From Macrotis lagotis (lineage: Eukaryota > Chordata > Mammalia > Peramelemorphia > Peramelidae), in NCBI RefSeq assembly GCF_037893015.1, contig NC_133666.1, positions 618,188,974 through 618,252,973 of the forward strand: 64,000 bases of DNA, in the 5' to 3' direction. The position numbers and the translations under genes are program-made. Positions 10,466 to 21,300 of the stretch are shown piece after piece (the stretch's first letter is position 1; the number at the start of each line of letters is the position of its first letter). The notes beneath the pieces are model-generated. The model saw nothing but the letters and a program-made list of their open reading frames with translations. It did not search any database and was not told where the DNA came from.

Positions 10466-11159
10466 AGACTTATGACTTGATAAATGTAAACCCCACTCAT
10501 TTTGCACATTAGGAAACTAAGACTGAGAGATTCATATTGTTAGTAGATGTCTGAGGAAAATTTGAACCCAGATCTTAATAGAAGACATTCAAGGGCACCA
10601 GGGAAGGGTACTAGGACATAATTCATCTTCCTAAATGGGGATAGCAGACTATATTTCCAAAACTATGACAATTTGTTTACCTTTCCCTATTCCCAACATT
10701 TGGACCAGACCTGAAAACTCTAAAAGAAAGGAAAAGGAAAGAGAAACTACTTTGATATGTCCTCAGAGACCCCGAGGCATGATGGATTTCAGGCTTCAGC
10801 AGTGAGAGGGAGTCTAGCATGGTTTTCAGAGAAGTGACTCCCAGGACTTGGTGTCATATTACATTAAGCTTTTATAGGTTCAATGGATGCACCAGGACTG
10901 CCCAGGGAGGCTGGAGAGAGTCAGATGTTTTAGAGGGAGGAGTAGGGTCCCTGGACAGGTGGGTATCTCCCCTCTTCTGTCATAGGCAAGGAAGCACCAG
11001 TTATTTAGGATGCTGAAATTTTCTAACCTGGAGCACTGCACACATAGAAGTCTTCAACAATGAGAGCTTCTAAACATGAGGAAAGAAATGGACAAAGAAA
11101 TATCAAATGGGAGGAGAGAGCATGGCTGGGGTACAAGGAATGAAAAATGAATTTATTAG
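10466..11159. other. Unassigned intergenic sequence
   Basis: A weak MIR-like piece at 10490-10580 (GCACATTAGGAAACTAAGAC). Otherwise nothing recognised. Confidence 0.35.
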
Positions 11160-11345
11160 GTAACTACTGTGCAAGTTCTATACAATACCTCATTTTTCTC
11201 ACAACAACTCTATAGTATAATTGCTATTATATCTATTTTAAAGTTGAGGAAACTGAGGCAGAGAGCAGTTAAGTAACTTGCCTGGGATTTGAACTCATAT
11301 CTTTCATACTCCAGTTCCAAAACTATATTATCTATGGTACCTCTA
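11160..11345 (+). repeat. MIR/CORE-SINE
   Basis: CACAACAACTCTATAGTATA, GTTGAGGAAACTGAGGCAG, TAAGTAACTTGCCTGGG. Confidence 0.8.
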
Positions 11346-11457
11346 GCTTCCTCTGATAGAGATAAATAATCTGTCTCCAGAAAGACTATTTTGGGAAGAA
11401 GAAGAAAGAGGAGAAGATAACTAAAGTCTGCCAATCACTAGAGATTTTGGGAAAGGG

Positions 11458-11608
11458 TTTTTTTTAGGTTTTTGCAAGGCAAATGGGGTTAAGTGGCTTG
11501 CCCAAGGCCACACAGCTAGGTAATTATTAAGTGTCTGAGACTGGATTTGAACCCAGGTACCCTGACTCCAAGGCCAGTGCTTTATCTACTACGCCACCTA
11601 GCCGCCCC
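11458..11608 (-). mobile_element. WSINE-like SINE
   Basis: Reverse full-length copy ending CCACCTAGCCGCCCC. Flanks share GGAAAGGG (11450-11457 and 11610-11617), a short target duplication. Confidence 0.9.
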
Positions 11609-12594
11609 TGGAAAGGGGGTTTTCAAAGGGTTCTCAGGAAGGATAGATAGATTCCCATAGCCTAAAATTCTATATAGAAAGGTCAAAAGGATGAAACTCT
11701 CCTAAGAATGAAACTTTGATGACACAAATAGAAACAAATCCAAAGAGGAAGAAAAAGAGGAACTGTCTACAATATTTGAATACATAGGAACCTCATCGAC
11801 CAACTTAGATCTTAAAAAGATATCTACAAAATGCAGAAGGAAGAGAAGATAACCAAAGACTGATGCAAAAGAGTTTCACTATTCTCTAAGAGTAGAGTCA
11901 GACAATCTAAAGCTCAGAAGGAACAGCCATTGACAATGAATGCCAAGGACTACAAAATGGACTTTTAAAAAGCTAACTGGGAGCAAGAAGAGGACCAAAG
12001 AAGGGGCAGAACCACTTTGCAGCATGGAAAAGACGAAGATAATAAATAAGACAGAGAAGATAGAATTACTTAACATGCTTTGCTTCAGTTTTAGCTACCA
12101 AAGAAAAGTAACTTTTGATTGGTAAAATCTTTGATTGAGATAAGGCCCAAACTAAATGCGGGAGAATGTACTCAGAGGCCATAGCTACCCAAGGACTTTA
12201 AATGACTCAGGTGACTCAACTAAAGAAGGATATTGAAAGAAATGGATGTGATGGCCTCTATGGGTAACCTCAAAAATCATGGAGCATGGGAATGATGCCA
12301 TAGAACTGGAGGCAGGCAAATAGTATTTCAATTTTCAATAAGATAAGAAAGTAAATTCTTCACTCTATAAGTTGGTTCCATTAATCTGCATTACTAGACT
12401 GGCCAATTTGACTTAAATTCCTGGCAAAATTCTACAACAGATTTCTGAAGGAATGGTTTATGAGCACGTAAAAAGGGAAGTAGTGATCATGAAGAGCCAG
12501 CATGTTTTCATCAAGAACAGGTCATCTCAGACCAACCTCGTTTCCCTTTTTTTTAGCAAGGTTACTCAGCTGGAGACCAGGAGCATGAAAAGTA

Positions 12595-12785
12595 AGCATC
12601 ATTACAATAGCCTTCATTTCCATAGCTCTTTAAAGTTTACAAAGTTCCTTTATCATAGAACCCATTATAGTATTGCTAGTATTAGTAGTATTATTCCCAT
12701 GCTCCATGATAAAGATAAGGAACTTGAGACTCAGGGGGTTAAGTGACTTAAGTGGTAGAGCCAGGACATGAAATTAGGCTCTTCT
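12595..12785 (+). repeat. MIR/CORE-SINE
   Basis: CATTTCCATAGCTCTTTAAA, GATAAAGATAAGGAACTTGA, GTTAAGTGACTTAAG. Confidence 0.65.
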
Positions 12786-12814
12786 ATTACTTCATTCAGC
12801 ATGTCTCCACTTCA

Positions 12815-12948
12815 GAGCTACATTTGACCTGTAGTAGAGTTTCCCCAAATCACATTGGTCTAATCAGTCATAATCAGACACACTATACATTGACTCCAAC
12901 TCATGAAGTCATTTTGGTGGTCCTTGAGCATAAAGGACAACAACTGCA
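12815..12948 (+). repeat. 3' end of RTE-like LINE
   Basis: Encodes LTCSRVSPNHIGLISHNQTH, a C2H2-like C-terminal motif, and ends CATAAAGGACAACAAC. Related to the larger copy at 42905-43735. Confidence 0.5.
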
Positions 12949-13044
12949 TGCCTGGATTTCAGATAAAATATTTGATAGAGTATTTCCATGACATTCTTGA
13001 GGACAAGTTGATGATTTGGGAATTAGATAAGGAAAAAAGTTTAC

Positions 13045-13240
13045 AATTCTATGGAGTCAGGAAGAACCTGAGTTCAGATCCAGCCTAAGATACCTTATAG
13101 ATGTATGATTCTGGGCAAGTCACTGAAAGCTCCTGTTTCCTTAACTATCAAATGGGAATAATAATAGGCCTTAGTTTTCAAGTTTGTGGTAAAGATCAAA
13201 TGGAATCTTGTAAACTTTAGTTATTATTAATTATGATAAT
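13045..13240 (+). repeat. tRNA-derived SINE with ATT-rich 3' end
   Basis: GAGTCAGGAAGAACCTGAG, GATTCTGGGCAAGTCACTG, TTAGTTATTATTAATTATG. Confidence 0.7.
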
Positions 13241-13245
13241 TATGA

Positions 13246-13465
13246 TTTAAGGCTTGCAAAGCACTCTACATAAGGATCTCAATTGATCCTCAGATCACTG
13301 TAAATTGATGCTGTTATCTCCATTTACAGATGAGGAAACTGAGGCATGGAGGTTAATTTATTTGCTGAGCATCACAGAACTAGTAAGTATTTGAGGTAGA
13401 ATTGGAATTCAGCTCTTATTGCTCTCAGTGTTGCATTCTATCCACTACACCATCTAGTCATTCCT
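13246..13465 (+). repeat. MIR/CORE-SINE, near full length
   Basis: GGCTTGCAAAGCACTCTACA, ACAGATGAGGAAACTGAGGC, GCATTCTATCCACTACACC. Confidence 0.85.
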
Positions 13466-13690
13466 AAATAATTGTAGAGATCGGTAGATTTGGAATTGGT
13501 TCAATTACCAGTTGCCTCATGTAGTGATTGATGTCATCCTGGAAGGACATGTACAATGTAATCTCAATGGAGATGCCTATGGTATAGTACGATTCAAGAT
13601 TTTTTTATCAAGAACTTAGATTAGGGCATTGACAGATTACACATTGCTGGTAGACAGAGCTTTCATGGCATAAGATACTGTCAAGACTTG

Positions 13691-14020
13691 ATAAGAAGGT
13701 AGTCTGTAATAGTGAGAATGACAATTTCTGGTCAATAAATGTTTGTTTGAATGAATCATATATAATTCAATCAAATGATTGAATCATAGTAAAGAAGGTA
13801 TGATGTGAAAAAAGTCAGCCTTGAGGCTTGGGTCCTTCCTTACTCTCTTGTTCTTGCTGCCCATGGAACCTATCTGAAGCAATGCTCAGTTATTTAAATA
13901 CACCTGAAGCTTTAAAAACACATTTACAAGAAATGTAGGAGAAGAGAAAAAACACAAGATACTAGAGTGAATTGGTCAGAGGACCAAGGAGCCTCATGCT
14001 ATGTACCCCTTAGCTGATCA
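13691..14020. other. Unassigned intergenic sequence
   Basis: Nothing recognised except an L2-end-like CAATAAATGTTTGTTTGAAT at 13734. Confidence 0.3.
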
Positions 14021-14023
14021 GGG

Positions 14024-14240
14024 CAGCTAGGTGGCACAGTGGATAGAGCATCAGGCCTGGAGTTAGGAAAATCTTTACACTTTACTAGCAGTGTGACCTT
14101 AGGCAAGTCACTTAACGCTGATCGCCTCACATCCAGAGTCACCTCCAGTTCTTCTGTTTCATATCTGTGGCCATTGGATCCAGATGGCTCCAGAGAAGAA
14201 AGTGAGAATGGTGACTTAGCAGAGTACCCCCTTACTCAAA
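14024..14240 (+). repeat. Marsupial SINE with long CCAGATGGCTCC tail, truncated
   Basis: Head GGGCAGCTAGGTGGCACAG. The tail CATTGGATCCAGATGGCTCC resembles the full copy at 18813-19125. Confidence 0.8.
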
Positions 14241-14460
14241 TCCAATTTAGAAAGACCTGAGTTCAAATATGGTGTTAAATACTGTCTATGTGACCCTGGA
14301 CAACTTGCTTAACCATGTTTGCTTCAGGTTCCTCAACTGTAAAATGGAGATGGTTATATCACCTTCCTGAGAGGGTTGTTGTGAGAGTCAAATGAAATAA
14401 TATTTGTACAAGGCTTTAAAATAGTGTCTGGTGCTATAGAAATGCCAGCTATTATTATAA
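14241..14460 (+). repeat. tRNA-derived SINE with ATT-rich end
   Basis: AAGACCTGAGTTCAAATATG, TGACCCTGGACAACTTGC, GTTGTTGTGAGAGTCAAATG, GCCAGCTATTATTAT. Confidence 0.75.
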
Positions 14461-14462
14461 TT

Positions 14463-14660
14463 GTATGTTTCTATTGAAATTTTATTTAATTTTTCTAATT
14501 ACATGAAAAGGTAGTTTTTAACATTCATCCATTTGCAAGTTTGTGAGTTCCGCATTATTCTACCACCCTCCCTTCCCTACCCCCTTCCCATGGTGGTGTA
14601 CACACTGGTAAAAGTTGTACATATTATCAGTATATATTGAGAGTTTGAGTGATATCTGAT
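14463..14660 (-). repeat. L1 3' UTR fragment
   Basis: Antisense: TTTTTCTAATTACATGAAAA, CATCCATTTGCAAGTTTGTG, CCCTCCCTTCCCTACCCCC. Confidence 0.7.
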
Positions 14661-15319
14661 CCTCCAACTAAACTGCCCATGAAGACAGGAATGATGCTTT
14701 AGTCAAACTTTATATCTGTAAATCAATTAGTATGTAGAACCCTGCTGACTCTTGGAAATGTTTCCAAGGAGGTTGGTGCTCTGAGTGTCCAAAGTCTGGT
14801 TTTCATGCCATTTTATTTACCAAGGGGTTATTATTCTCTGGGCTAACAAAATAATCGTGGAATCTTAAAATTATAGAAGGGGAAGCAGAAGGTATTTATT
14901 CCAATTCATCCTTCAGCAGGAATTCCTTCCACCATATCTGCTGCTTCCAGACATGCCCATCTTTTCCCAGGCTTTCAAAACCTTCATTGAACTCCCATAT
15001 CCCATTGTTCTAATGGAGAATACTGGTTCTGCTTTCTCACAGCCATTATTTTGGGAAGCAGCTTGTAAAGAAAAGGCTAACCATCTCTACCAGCTGCAAA
15101 TCAACTCCAATTGACAAGGAAGGTAAACTAGCTTAACTAAAGTATCAAGAGGCAGCATGTGTTAGAAAAGTCAGTCCAGGCTGCTATTTTGACTACCCAG
15201 CTCTCCTTATACCATGATGGAAACTGCTCAGAATCCTAAAGTCAAGAGCCTTTGAAACAGCATTGTTTCCAGACCTGTATCCATAACCCCTATGAAAAAG
15301 TGGCCTGGCAACTGTCTCT
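14661..15319. other. Unassigned intergenic sequence upstream of the YBX fragment
   Basis: No gene or clear repeat; may include more of the degraded YBX retrocopy that I cannot align. Confidence 0.35.
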
Positions 15320-15512
15320 ACAGATGCTAAAGCCACTGATATCGAAGACCCCCAAATGAAAGTCCTTGGCACTGTCAAATGGTTCACCATCAGAAACTGA
15401 GGTGATTTTATCAATGAAAATAACATTAAAGAAGAGGCATCATTATCTACTTTGCCGTCACATTCCAAAAACCACTGAATCTTTCCATCTGACAATTGAA
15501 ACTTTTGATGTG
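15320..15512 (+). pseudogene. Y-box protein (YBX) cold-shock-domain retropseudogene fragment
   Basis: Translation from 15356 gives [14 protein letters not shown], then an in-frame TGA at 15398-15400, then GDFINENNIKEE. This matches the YBX1/2/3 cold-shock core [26 protein letters not shown]. After a small frame change, ESFHLTIETFDV resembles the following RSVGDGETVEFDV. The nonsense codon and frameshift show it is dead. No intron is present and it stands alone among repeats, consistent with a processed copy. Which YBX parent it came from cannot be decided by eye. The reverse strand has a chance 116-codon ORF here that I discount. Confidence 0.75.
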
Positions 15513-15839
15513 TGCTGTATCCCCCATTAAAATGTGAGTTCATTAAATAAAAATAAAGGCTGTCTTGCTTTTTTTATTTGCATCCTCTGTGCTTTAGTAC
15601 TAGGCTTAGTACATAATAAATAATAAATGCTTCATTCATTCATTCATTCATTCTCAAACCTCTGAGTTATGAACATTGATCTACTTCCTTATCACTTTCT
15701 TCTCAAATCCTGGTTTCTAGTCCCACCTCTTGATTGAAGCTGTTCTCTTTAAGGACCATCTTATAGGGTTATAAGTATGAAGAGAGCAGATTCCTAACAT
15801 GCTAAACACTAGTTATCTCATTGGTACTCACAACAATTG

Positions 15840-15985
15840 TTGCTTTTATTATTATCATTATCATCTTACACATGAGGAAACTGAGGCTGAGAGAGGTGAA
15901 GTGGCTTGTCCAAAGTGCACAGCTAATTAGTATCTGAGGCAAGCTTTGAGCTCAGGCCTTCCGGATTCCAAATTCACTACTCTAT
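15840..15985 (+). repeat. MIR/CORE-SINE
   Basis: CACATGAGGAAACTGAGGCT, GAGAGGTGAAGTGGCTTGTC. Confidence 0.8.
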
Positions 15986-16216
15986 TTGATTTATCATCTT
16001 GGTATCTAAAAATACCTGAAAGCATTCCACTGGGCACAAGAAATAGAGGATTCATTCTGTGACTGTGAGATTTTTTTACCTTGGACTTTATCTAAGTGAA
16101 CCCTTGTAAATAGGTCATTATAGAAAAGAATGCAACTAATTGTTCATGAAGTGGGAGCATCCTCTCCCAGATCCAACTACCTTTTCCTATGGCATTGTTT
16201 AGTACCTGTATCTTCT

Positions 16217-16270
16217 ACAGAGTGACTTATTCAGAGAAAGTAAACAGAGTGACTTATTCAGAGAAAGTAA
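16217..16270. repeat. Perfect 27-bp tandem duplication
   Basis: ACAGAGTGACTTATTCAGAG plus AAAGTAA occurs twice back to back (16217-16243, 16244-16270). Confidence 0.97.
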
Positions 16271-16599
16271 CTCTCTATGGAAGAAAGTTAACTATCACAT
16301 CTTAGATTTGGAGACAAGTCCTTGAGAGAACCCATTATTCTCATCACTCTTTACACTAAGCATAAGGACCACCTTCAGAGCAATGGACCATCTAGTGTCA
16401 GATCCAGTTGGGGGCTATTCTTAACCAATATTCCTTTATTATTATTATTGTATGACAAAGTGAGGTAGCAATTTTTTATCACTGAATTGGGGCAGAGGGG
16501 ATTCAAACAGATACTGAATGACCACTTGTTGAGGATTCAATATAACTCAATTCAATTTAACAAATATTTTAAATGCCTTTTATAGGCAAGTTATACTTA

Positions 16600-16945
16600 A
16601 TTAAGCCAACAAGGTGACTTTCCTGAAGTGCATATCTAACTCTATCACTTTCCTACCCAGTAAATTTTATGGCTCCCTATTGCCTCTAGGATCCAAAATA
16701 AGCTTCTCTACTTTTAAAGTCCTTCACAACCTGGTTCCAATCTACCTTTCCAGGCTTATTACATGTTAATCTCCTTTCCAAAATCTACAGAATATTCAAT
16801 TTGATCTTTTAGCTTTTCCTCATTCATGCCATACCATCTCCTATTTCCATACCTTTGCACTGGCCATCCTCCATGTCTCCACCTCCCTGACTCTTGGAAT
16901 CCCTTGTTTCCTTCAAAACTCTGTCAAATCAAGATGCTTTCAGAA
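16600..16945 (+). repeat. L2-like LINE
   Basis: ATGGCTCCCTATTGCCTCTA, AAAGTCCTTCACAACCTGG, CCTTTGCACTGGCCATCC. Confidence 0.55.
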
Positions 16946-17214
16946 AACCCAGAAAGTCTCATATGAACAATGCAGCATGAAGGGAGTAGAGCAAAGAGAA
17001 CATTGTACACAGTAACAACATTGTACCATGGTCACCAACCTTGTACTGAGGTCCACTACTGTCCATCTCCTTCAAGGATACAATTTTGCTCCCTAATTTT
17101 CAATCCTTCCTTCCCTGGCTTCTCTCTTGCTGCCTTCAAACACATCCACTTCTTCCTTCTCCTTTAAACCCACTACCACTTGATTTGACCATACACAATG
17201 TGTTCAAATGATAG

Positions 17215-17415
17215 AAGATAGAAATTTGAGCTTGGAGTCAGGAAGACTTGAAATCTCTGTTAACCTGTTTCTTTATCTTTAAAATGGAAATAATAACAGC
17301 AACTATTTCACAGAACTGTTGTGAGGATGAAATGAGAGAATATACTTTAAAGTTTTTTGCAAACCTTATAGTGCTAGGCAAATATTACCTATTGTTGCTG
17401 TTATTATTATTAGTC
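17215..17415 (+). repeat. tRNA-derived SINE with ATT-rich end
   Basis: GAGCTTGGAGTCAGGAAGAC, GAACTGTTGTGAGGATGAAA, TGTTATTATTATTAG. Confidence 0.75.
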
Positions 17416-17511
17416 CTGCATCTCTCCTCCCTTTCACAGTCAAATTCCTGGAAACAGTTACCAACATTCATTGACTCTGAATTTTTAGCCTCCACTCTCT
17501 TCTCACCATCT

Positions 17512-17634
17512 CTTTTTTTTAAGCTTTTGCAAGGCAATGGGGTTAAGTGGCTTGTGGGTCTGAGGTCGTATTTGAATTTAGGTCCTCCTGACTCCAGGGC
17601 CAGTGCTCTATCCATTGTGCCACCTAGCTGCCCC
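17512..17634 (-). mobile_element. WSINE-like SINE, internally deleted
   Basis: Reverse copy lacking the segment around CACACAGCTAGGTAATTATT. Flanks TTCTCACCATCT (17500-17511) and TTCTCATCATCT (17635-17646) form an 11/12 target duplication. Confidence 0.88.
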
Positions 17635-17879
17635 TTCTCATCATCTTTTAATCTGACTTCTGCCTCCACCACTCAAGAAACTGTTTTCCCCAAGATCACC
17701 TAGGATCTTATTGCTAAATTCAATGGCCTTTCCTCAGTGCTCTTCCATCTTGACTTCCCTGTTGCACTGAATATTCTCTCCTACTTGAGTTTTAGCAAAT
17801 CTGTCCTATTTTGTCTTTCTACATGTCCACCCAATGCTTCTCATTCTTTTTGGTAGGGTCATCCCCATAACTAACTGTG

Positions 17880-17881
<2 letters not shown>

Positions 17882-17930
<49 letters not shown>
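17882..17930. repeat. (TC)n microsatellite
   Basis: About 24 uninterrupted units, in pyrimidine-rich sequence to 17995. Confidence 0.97.
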
Positions 17931-17933
<3 letters not shown>

Positions 17934-18029
17934 TCATCTGTCCCTTCCTTTCTTTCTTTGTCTGTGTTTCTCTGTTTCTCTCTCATCTCTTTAGCTCTCA
18001 CTGCTTCATTTATCCTCTTACAGATGGGA

Positions 18030-18300
18030 TTTAAGAGCTTGAAAGAACTGTAGTCATTTAATTCAACTCATAGTTAAAAGGAATATCCACTAAAGATACA
18101 GCTGCTGTCTCAAGACCTCCAAGGAGGGGAGCACCCTCCTCTTAAAGTCTATCTCATTTTTGTATGGTTTGAATTGTTAAGAAATTTTTCATGATCTCTA
18201 GCCTAAATTGACTTCTTTGCAGCATGCATCTTTTACTTCTATAGGGCCACATAGAACCAGTTTAATTCTTCTTCCATGTGCTGATAAACATTTAACAATC
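18030..18300 (-). repeat. CR1/L3-type LINE 3' relic
   Basis: Antisense pattern TTGTTAAGAAATTTTTCATG, CTAGCCTAAATTGACTTCTT, seen in amniote CR1/L3 copies. Confidence 0.45.
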
Positions 18301-18309
18301 AACCTCCGC

Positions 18310-18470
18310 AGTTGGGGAGTACATTTATATTACTTTATTTATGTTTTCTTCATTGCAATCAACAATAAATGGATCCCTGGTTTATAGCCTGTGAGATTTC
18401 CAAGATGGAGCTGTTTATACTGAAAATGTGACAATTAGCTTTCAGGGCAGGTAAGCAGGTTCCAGCACCA
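18310..18470. promoter_or_regulatory. Possible conserved element with FOX/SOX-like motifs
   Basis: Non-repetitive; contains TTTATTTATG, AACAATAAATGG (SOX-like ACAAT), TGTTTATAC (FOX-like) and ACAATTAGC. Weak call, from motif content and absence of repeat signatures only. Confidence 0.25.
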
Positions 18471-18514
18471 CCCCCACTTGAGTCTATCATCCAAAGTGGT
18501 TGGGCCACCCCATG

Positions 18515-18800
18515 TTCTTGTAATACCCTCTCTCAATTAATCCCTAGCCTTTGTTCTTTTCCTTTAAGATACTGCCTTCAATATCACCTTCTCCATGAAG
18601 CTTTCTTTTGATCTTAATAACTTCCTCCTCAAATTTCTTACACTTTATTTAGAATCCTCCTTTGTATTTGCCTCCTTTGTTTTGTAGTTTTGTGCATGTA
18701 TGTGTGTGTGTGTTTGTGCACATATGTGAACACTAAATGTATTGGAGACATTTCTTCATTGGATTGTAAAGTCCCTGAGGGTAGAGTGTGTGGTGAGAGG
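18515..18800 (+). repeat. L2-like LINE 3' region
   Basis: CACCTTCTCCATGAAGCTTT, TTGGATTGTAAAGTCCCTGAG. Confidence 0.5.
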
Positions 18801-18812
18801 TAGTTGTGGACA

Positions 18813-19125
18813 TGGAGCAATTAGGTGGCGAAGAGAATAGAGCACTGGTTTTGGAGTCAGAAGTCCTGGAGTTTGAATCCAACCTTAGACATTTGACATT
18901 TACTAGCCATGTGACCTTGGTCAATTCACTTAACCTTGAGTCCCTGGGCCATCTCCAGTCAACCTGATTCATATTTGGCTATTGGTCCCAGATGGCTCTG
19001 AAGAAGAAAGTGAGCCTGGTGAAAGCATAGCACCCCCTCACTCAAATCTAATTCACGTACTTTTCATGGCATCACCTTCCTGATGTCATGGTATTCTTTG
19101 AGAATAAAGGACAAACATTGTCATC
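18813..19125 (+). repeat. Marsupial SINE with LINE-shared 3' tail, full length
   Basis: tRNA-like head (ATTAGGTGGCGAAGAG), CCCAGATGGCTCTGAAG middle, end TTTGAGAATAAAGGACAAAC. The end matches the 3' ends of the RTE-like LINE copies. Confidence 0.8.
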
Positions 19126-19129
19126 AGCT

Positions 19130-19320
19130 GTGGACATGGAATCAGAAAAAATCTGGCTTCAAATACCACTTCAGACACTTACCAGCTATGTGATCCTGGG
19201 TAGTCACTTAATCTTTCCAAGTCTCGATTTCCTTAAGAATAGAAGGGGTTGAACTTGATGGCCTATAGGTTTCCTTCCAGTTCTAAATTTATAATGCTTT
19301 GTTCTGTGTATCCTCTGCAT
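19130..19320 (+). repeat. tRNA-derived SINE, MIR3-like tail
   Basis: CACTTACCAGCTATGTGATC, GTTGAACTTGATGGCC. Confidence 0.65.
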
Positions 19321-19637
19321 AGTGTACTTACTAGATTCTTTATAAATATTTCTCAAATGAATGAATGTTTGTTGACTTTTCCCTATTCCTTCCCACACAG
19401 GGTAGCTGCAATGAAAGTTACTCTGAAAACCTTTAGGGACCATATAAAGGTGAAAAGCTCTTACTGGAACCAGGAAGTCTTATGTCACAGTGGGCATAGA
19501 AAAGACAGTGTTGAGAAGTCCAATGGGGTAACCAAGACTCAGGGAATCTCCAGGGCTAAAGTCAAGACCATAAGAGAATTTACAAGAGGAATAAGGTGGA
19601 AAACCATCAGTGAGATTACCTAGTGTTATGTTAAATA

Positions 19638-19766
19638 TTTTTGAGGGGAGGCAATTGGGGTTAAGTGATTTGTATAGGGTCATATAATTAGTAAGCATCT
19701 GAGACTGGATTTGAACTCATGTTCCCTGGGACTGGTGTTCTGTCCAATGTGCCACCAAGCTGCCCC
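19638..19766 (-). repeat. Older WSINE-like SINE
   Basis: Reverse, diverged: CAATTGGGGTTAAGTGATTT to GTGCCACCAAGCTGCCCC. Confidence 0.85.
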
Positions 19767-19954
19767 TGAAATATAATGCATTGTATAGGGGCAAGAACCA
19801 ACTCCAAGTCATGACTAGATGAGGCTTTCAGGAAGGAGAGCAGAAAGAACATTTGAGAGGATCAAGGAATGGTGGTCGGGTGGGGAGAAGCACAGCCCCT
19901 AATACTTTACCTCATAACTCTAAGATTGATCCTCAGGGACCCATGCTGTAGTCT

Positions 19955-20195
19955 AAAGATTGCTAAACATGGAGTATGAAAGACAAGTTCAAATCCTGCC
20001 TCAGATGCTTATGATATTACTCTGGGCAAGTCACTTAATACAACCTCTTCAGCCTCATGGTCTTACTTTGTAAAATATGGAAAATAATAGCACCCAATTC
20101 CCAGGGTTGCTGTGAGAATCAGGTGACATGATATATATATATATATAAAGCCCTTTGCAAATCTTCAAGCACTACAGAATGAGCTATTATTCTGT
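19955..20195 (+). repeat. tRNA-derived SINE with internal (AT)n
   Basis: CAAATCCTGCCTCAGATGC, GGGTTGCTGTGAGAATCAG, (AT)n at 20131-20147, GAGCTATTATTCTG. Confidence 0.75.
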
Positions 20196-20289
20196 AAGAA
20201 GCCACTGAACAAAGTCCCATCTCATGTGGAGAGATGAATACTTCAGGTCCAGGAAGAGAGTAAATGGATCCTCAATGTACAATCAGGTT

Positions 20290-20890
20290 GAACAGGGAAG
20301 ACTTCTTGGAGAAGGGTGAGCTTTGGGCTGTGTAGAACAAAGAAAGATAAAGATAGGAATGGTTTGTGAAAAAGAAATAAGAATAAAGAAGTCACTTTGA
20401 AGAAAGATTGGCACAAGTATGTTGGAAGTTTTGAATGCTAGGGCAAAAAACTTAGCTTTAACCTCAATAGGGAATCATTGTAGGTATTTCATTATTTTAC
20501 TGAAGGCAAGGGAGGACAGACTTTTATAAGGAGTCCATCAGATATAGACTACAATGGAAGACAGGGATTTGAACAGGAGGGGGGTCCTGACATTGTAGTA
20601 TTCAAGCAGAGGCTATAAGGTAGGTAGGGTTAATTATACTTTAGGGCCCTCTTAACTTTCCAAATCTAAGATCCTATCAGTCTCAAATGATGTAGTTCCA
20701 ATATGCTGTGTTTCTAAGACTTCAGCTTGAGTATTCCATTATTCCAACATTACACTCCTGAGATTCTGATCTCCTTGTTCTCTCCAATAGACTGTAAGCT
20801 CCTTGAGGGCAATTCCCCTTTTTTTGTATGTTCATTATCTAAACTAGGGTCAGTCACTTAGCAGGCACTTAAATATTTGATAAATTCATT
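20290..20890 (+). repeat. L2-like LINE body and 3' end
   Basis: GACTTCTTGGAGAAGGG, GGAATCATTGTAGGTATTTC and later GTAAGCTCCTTGAGGGC. Confidence 0.45.
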
Positions 20891-21124
20891 GACTTCAATG
20901 ATGCTAAGATCTGGTGACCGTGATTCTCAAACCTTACTCCCAGACCATGATAAAAGGCAGGCTAGATGTTTGAGTGACAGTGAAAGGGGTCCAGAGCAGG
21001 GGGTTGGGGTAGGGAATGGCATGGTCCTATTGGGGGGGGGTGGCTAGAGCAAAATGGGGCTTATGCTTAGAATTACTGAAGGAATCTGGTTTTGTTGAGG
21101 TTAGAGGTTTGTGGTCAAGGCAGT
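20891..21124. other. Unassigned intergenic sequence
   Basis: Nothing recognised. Confidence 0.3.
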
Positions 21125-21300
21125 GCTGGAAGTCAGATACAATTATTCAATCTCTGCATCATAATTACAGCAAATGGGCCATTAAAGGGAAATTATCATC
21201 AATATGATATTAGCCGACAGTGGGAAATGAAGAAGGAAAAATGCTTATTCTCCTATTGTCCCCTTAATGGAGATATTTTTGAGAGGGGCTTCTGGAGTTG
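21125..21300. promoter_or_regulatory. Candidate conserved non-coding element
   Basis: Non-repetitive AT-rich stretch with CAATTATTC, CATAATTACAG, CCATTAAAG, AAATTATCATCAAT and GATATTAG in under 80 bp. It is unlike the surrounding SINE/LINE sequence. The motif style suggests homeodomain and PBX-type sites. Confidence 0.4.

Larger units (their letters stand above)
11640..13690 (+). repeat. CR1-type LINE, decayed and broken by later insertions
   Basis: 11640-12110 resembles the upstream part of a CR1-like ORF. 12385-12590 encodes SQHVFIKNRSSQTNLVSLF, matching the SQHGF..G.SC.TNL motif of CR1 reverse transcriptases. 13490-13690 resembles the later RT region. MIR-like (12595-12785), RTE-like (12815-12948), SINE (13045-13240) and MIR (13246-13465) pieces interrupt it. 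Confidence 0.5.
17040..17860 (+). repeat. L2-like LINE pieces with two SINE insertions
   Basis: 17040-17165, 17415-17511 and 17635-17860 share the L2-type pyrimidine-rich text. 17215-17415 is a SINE and 17512-17634 a WSINE-like SINE. Confidence 0.4.

Noticed and set aside
13734..13795. Possible short palindromic element around TCATATATAATTCAATCAAATGATTGAATCAT
   Set aside because: Short AT-rich imperfect symmetry, not distinguishable from chance.
15193..15543. 116-codon minus-strand ORF
   Set aside because: It is the reverse strand of the YBX-like pseudogene, whose plus-strand translation has the real protein similarity.
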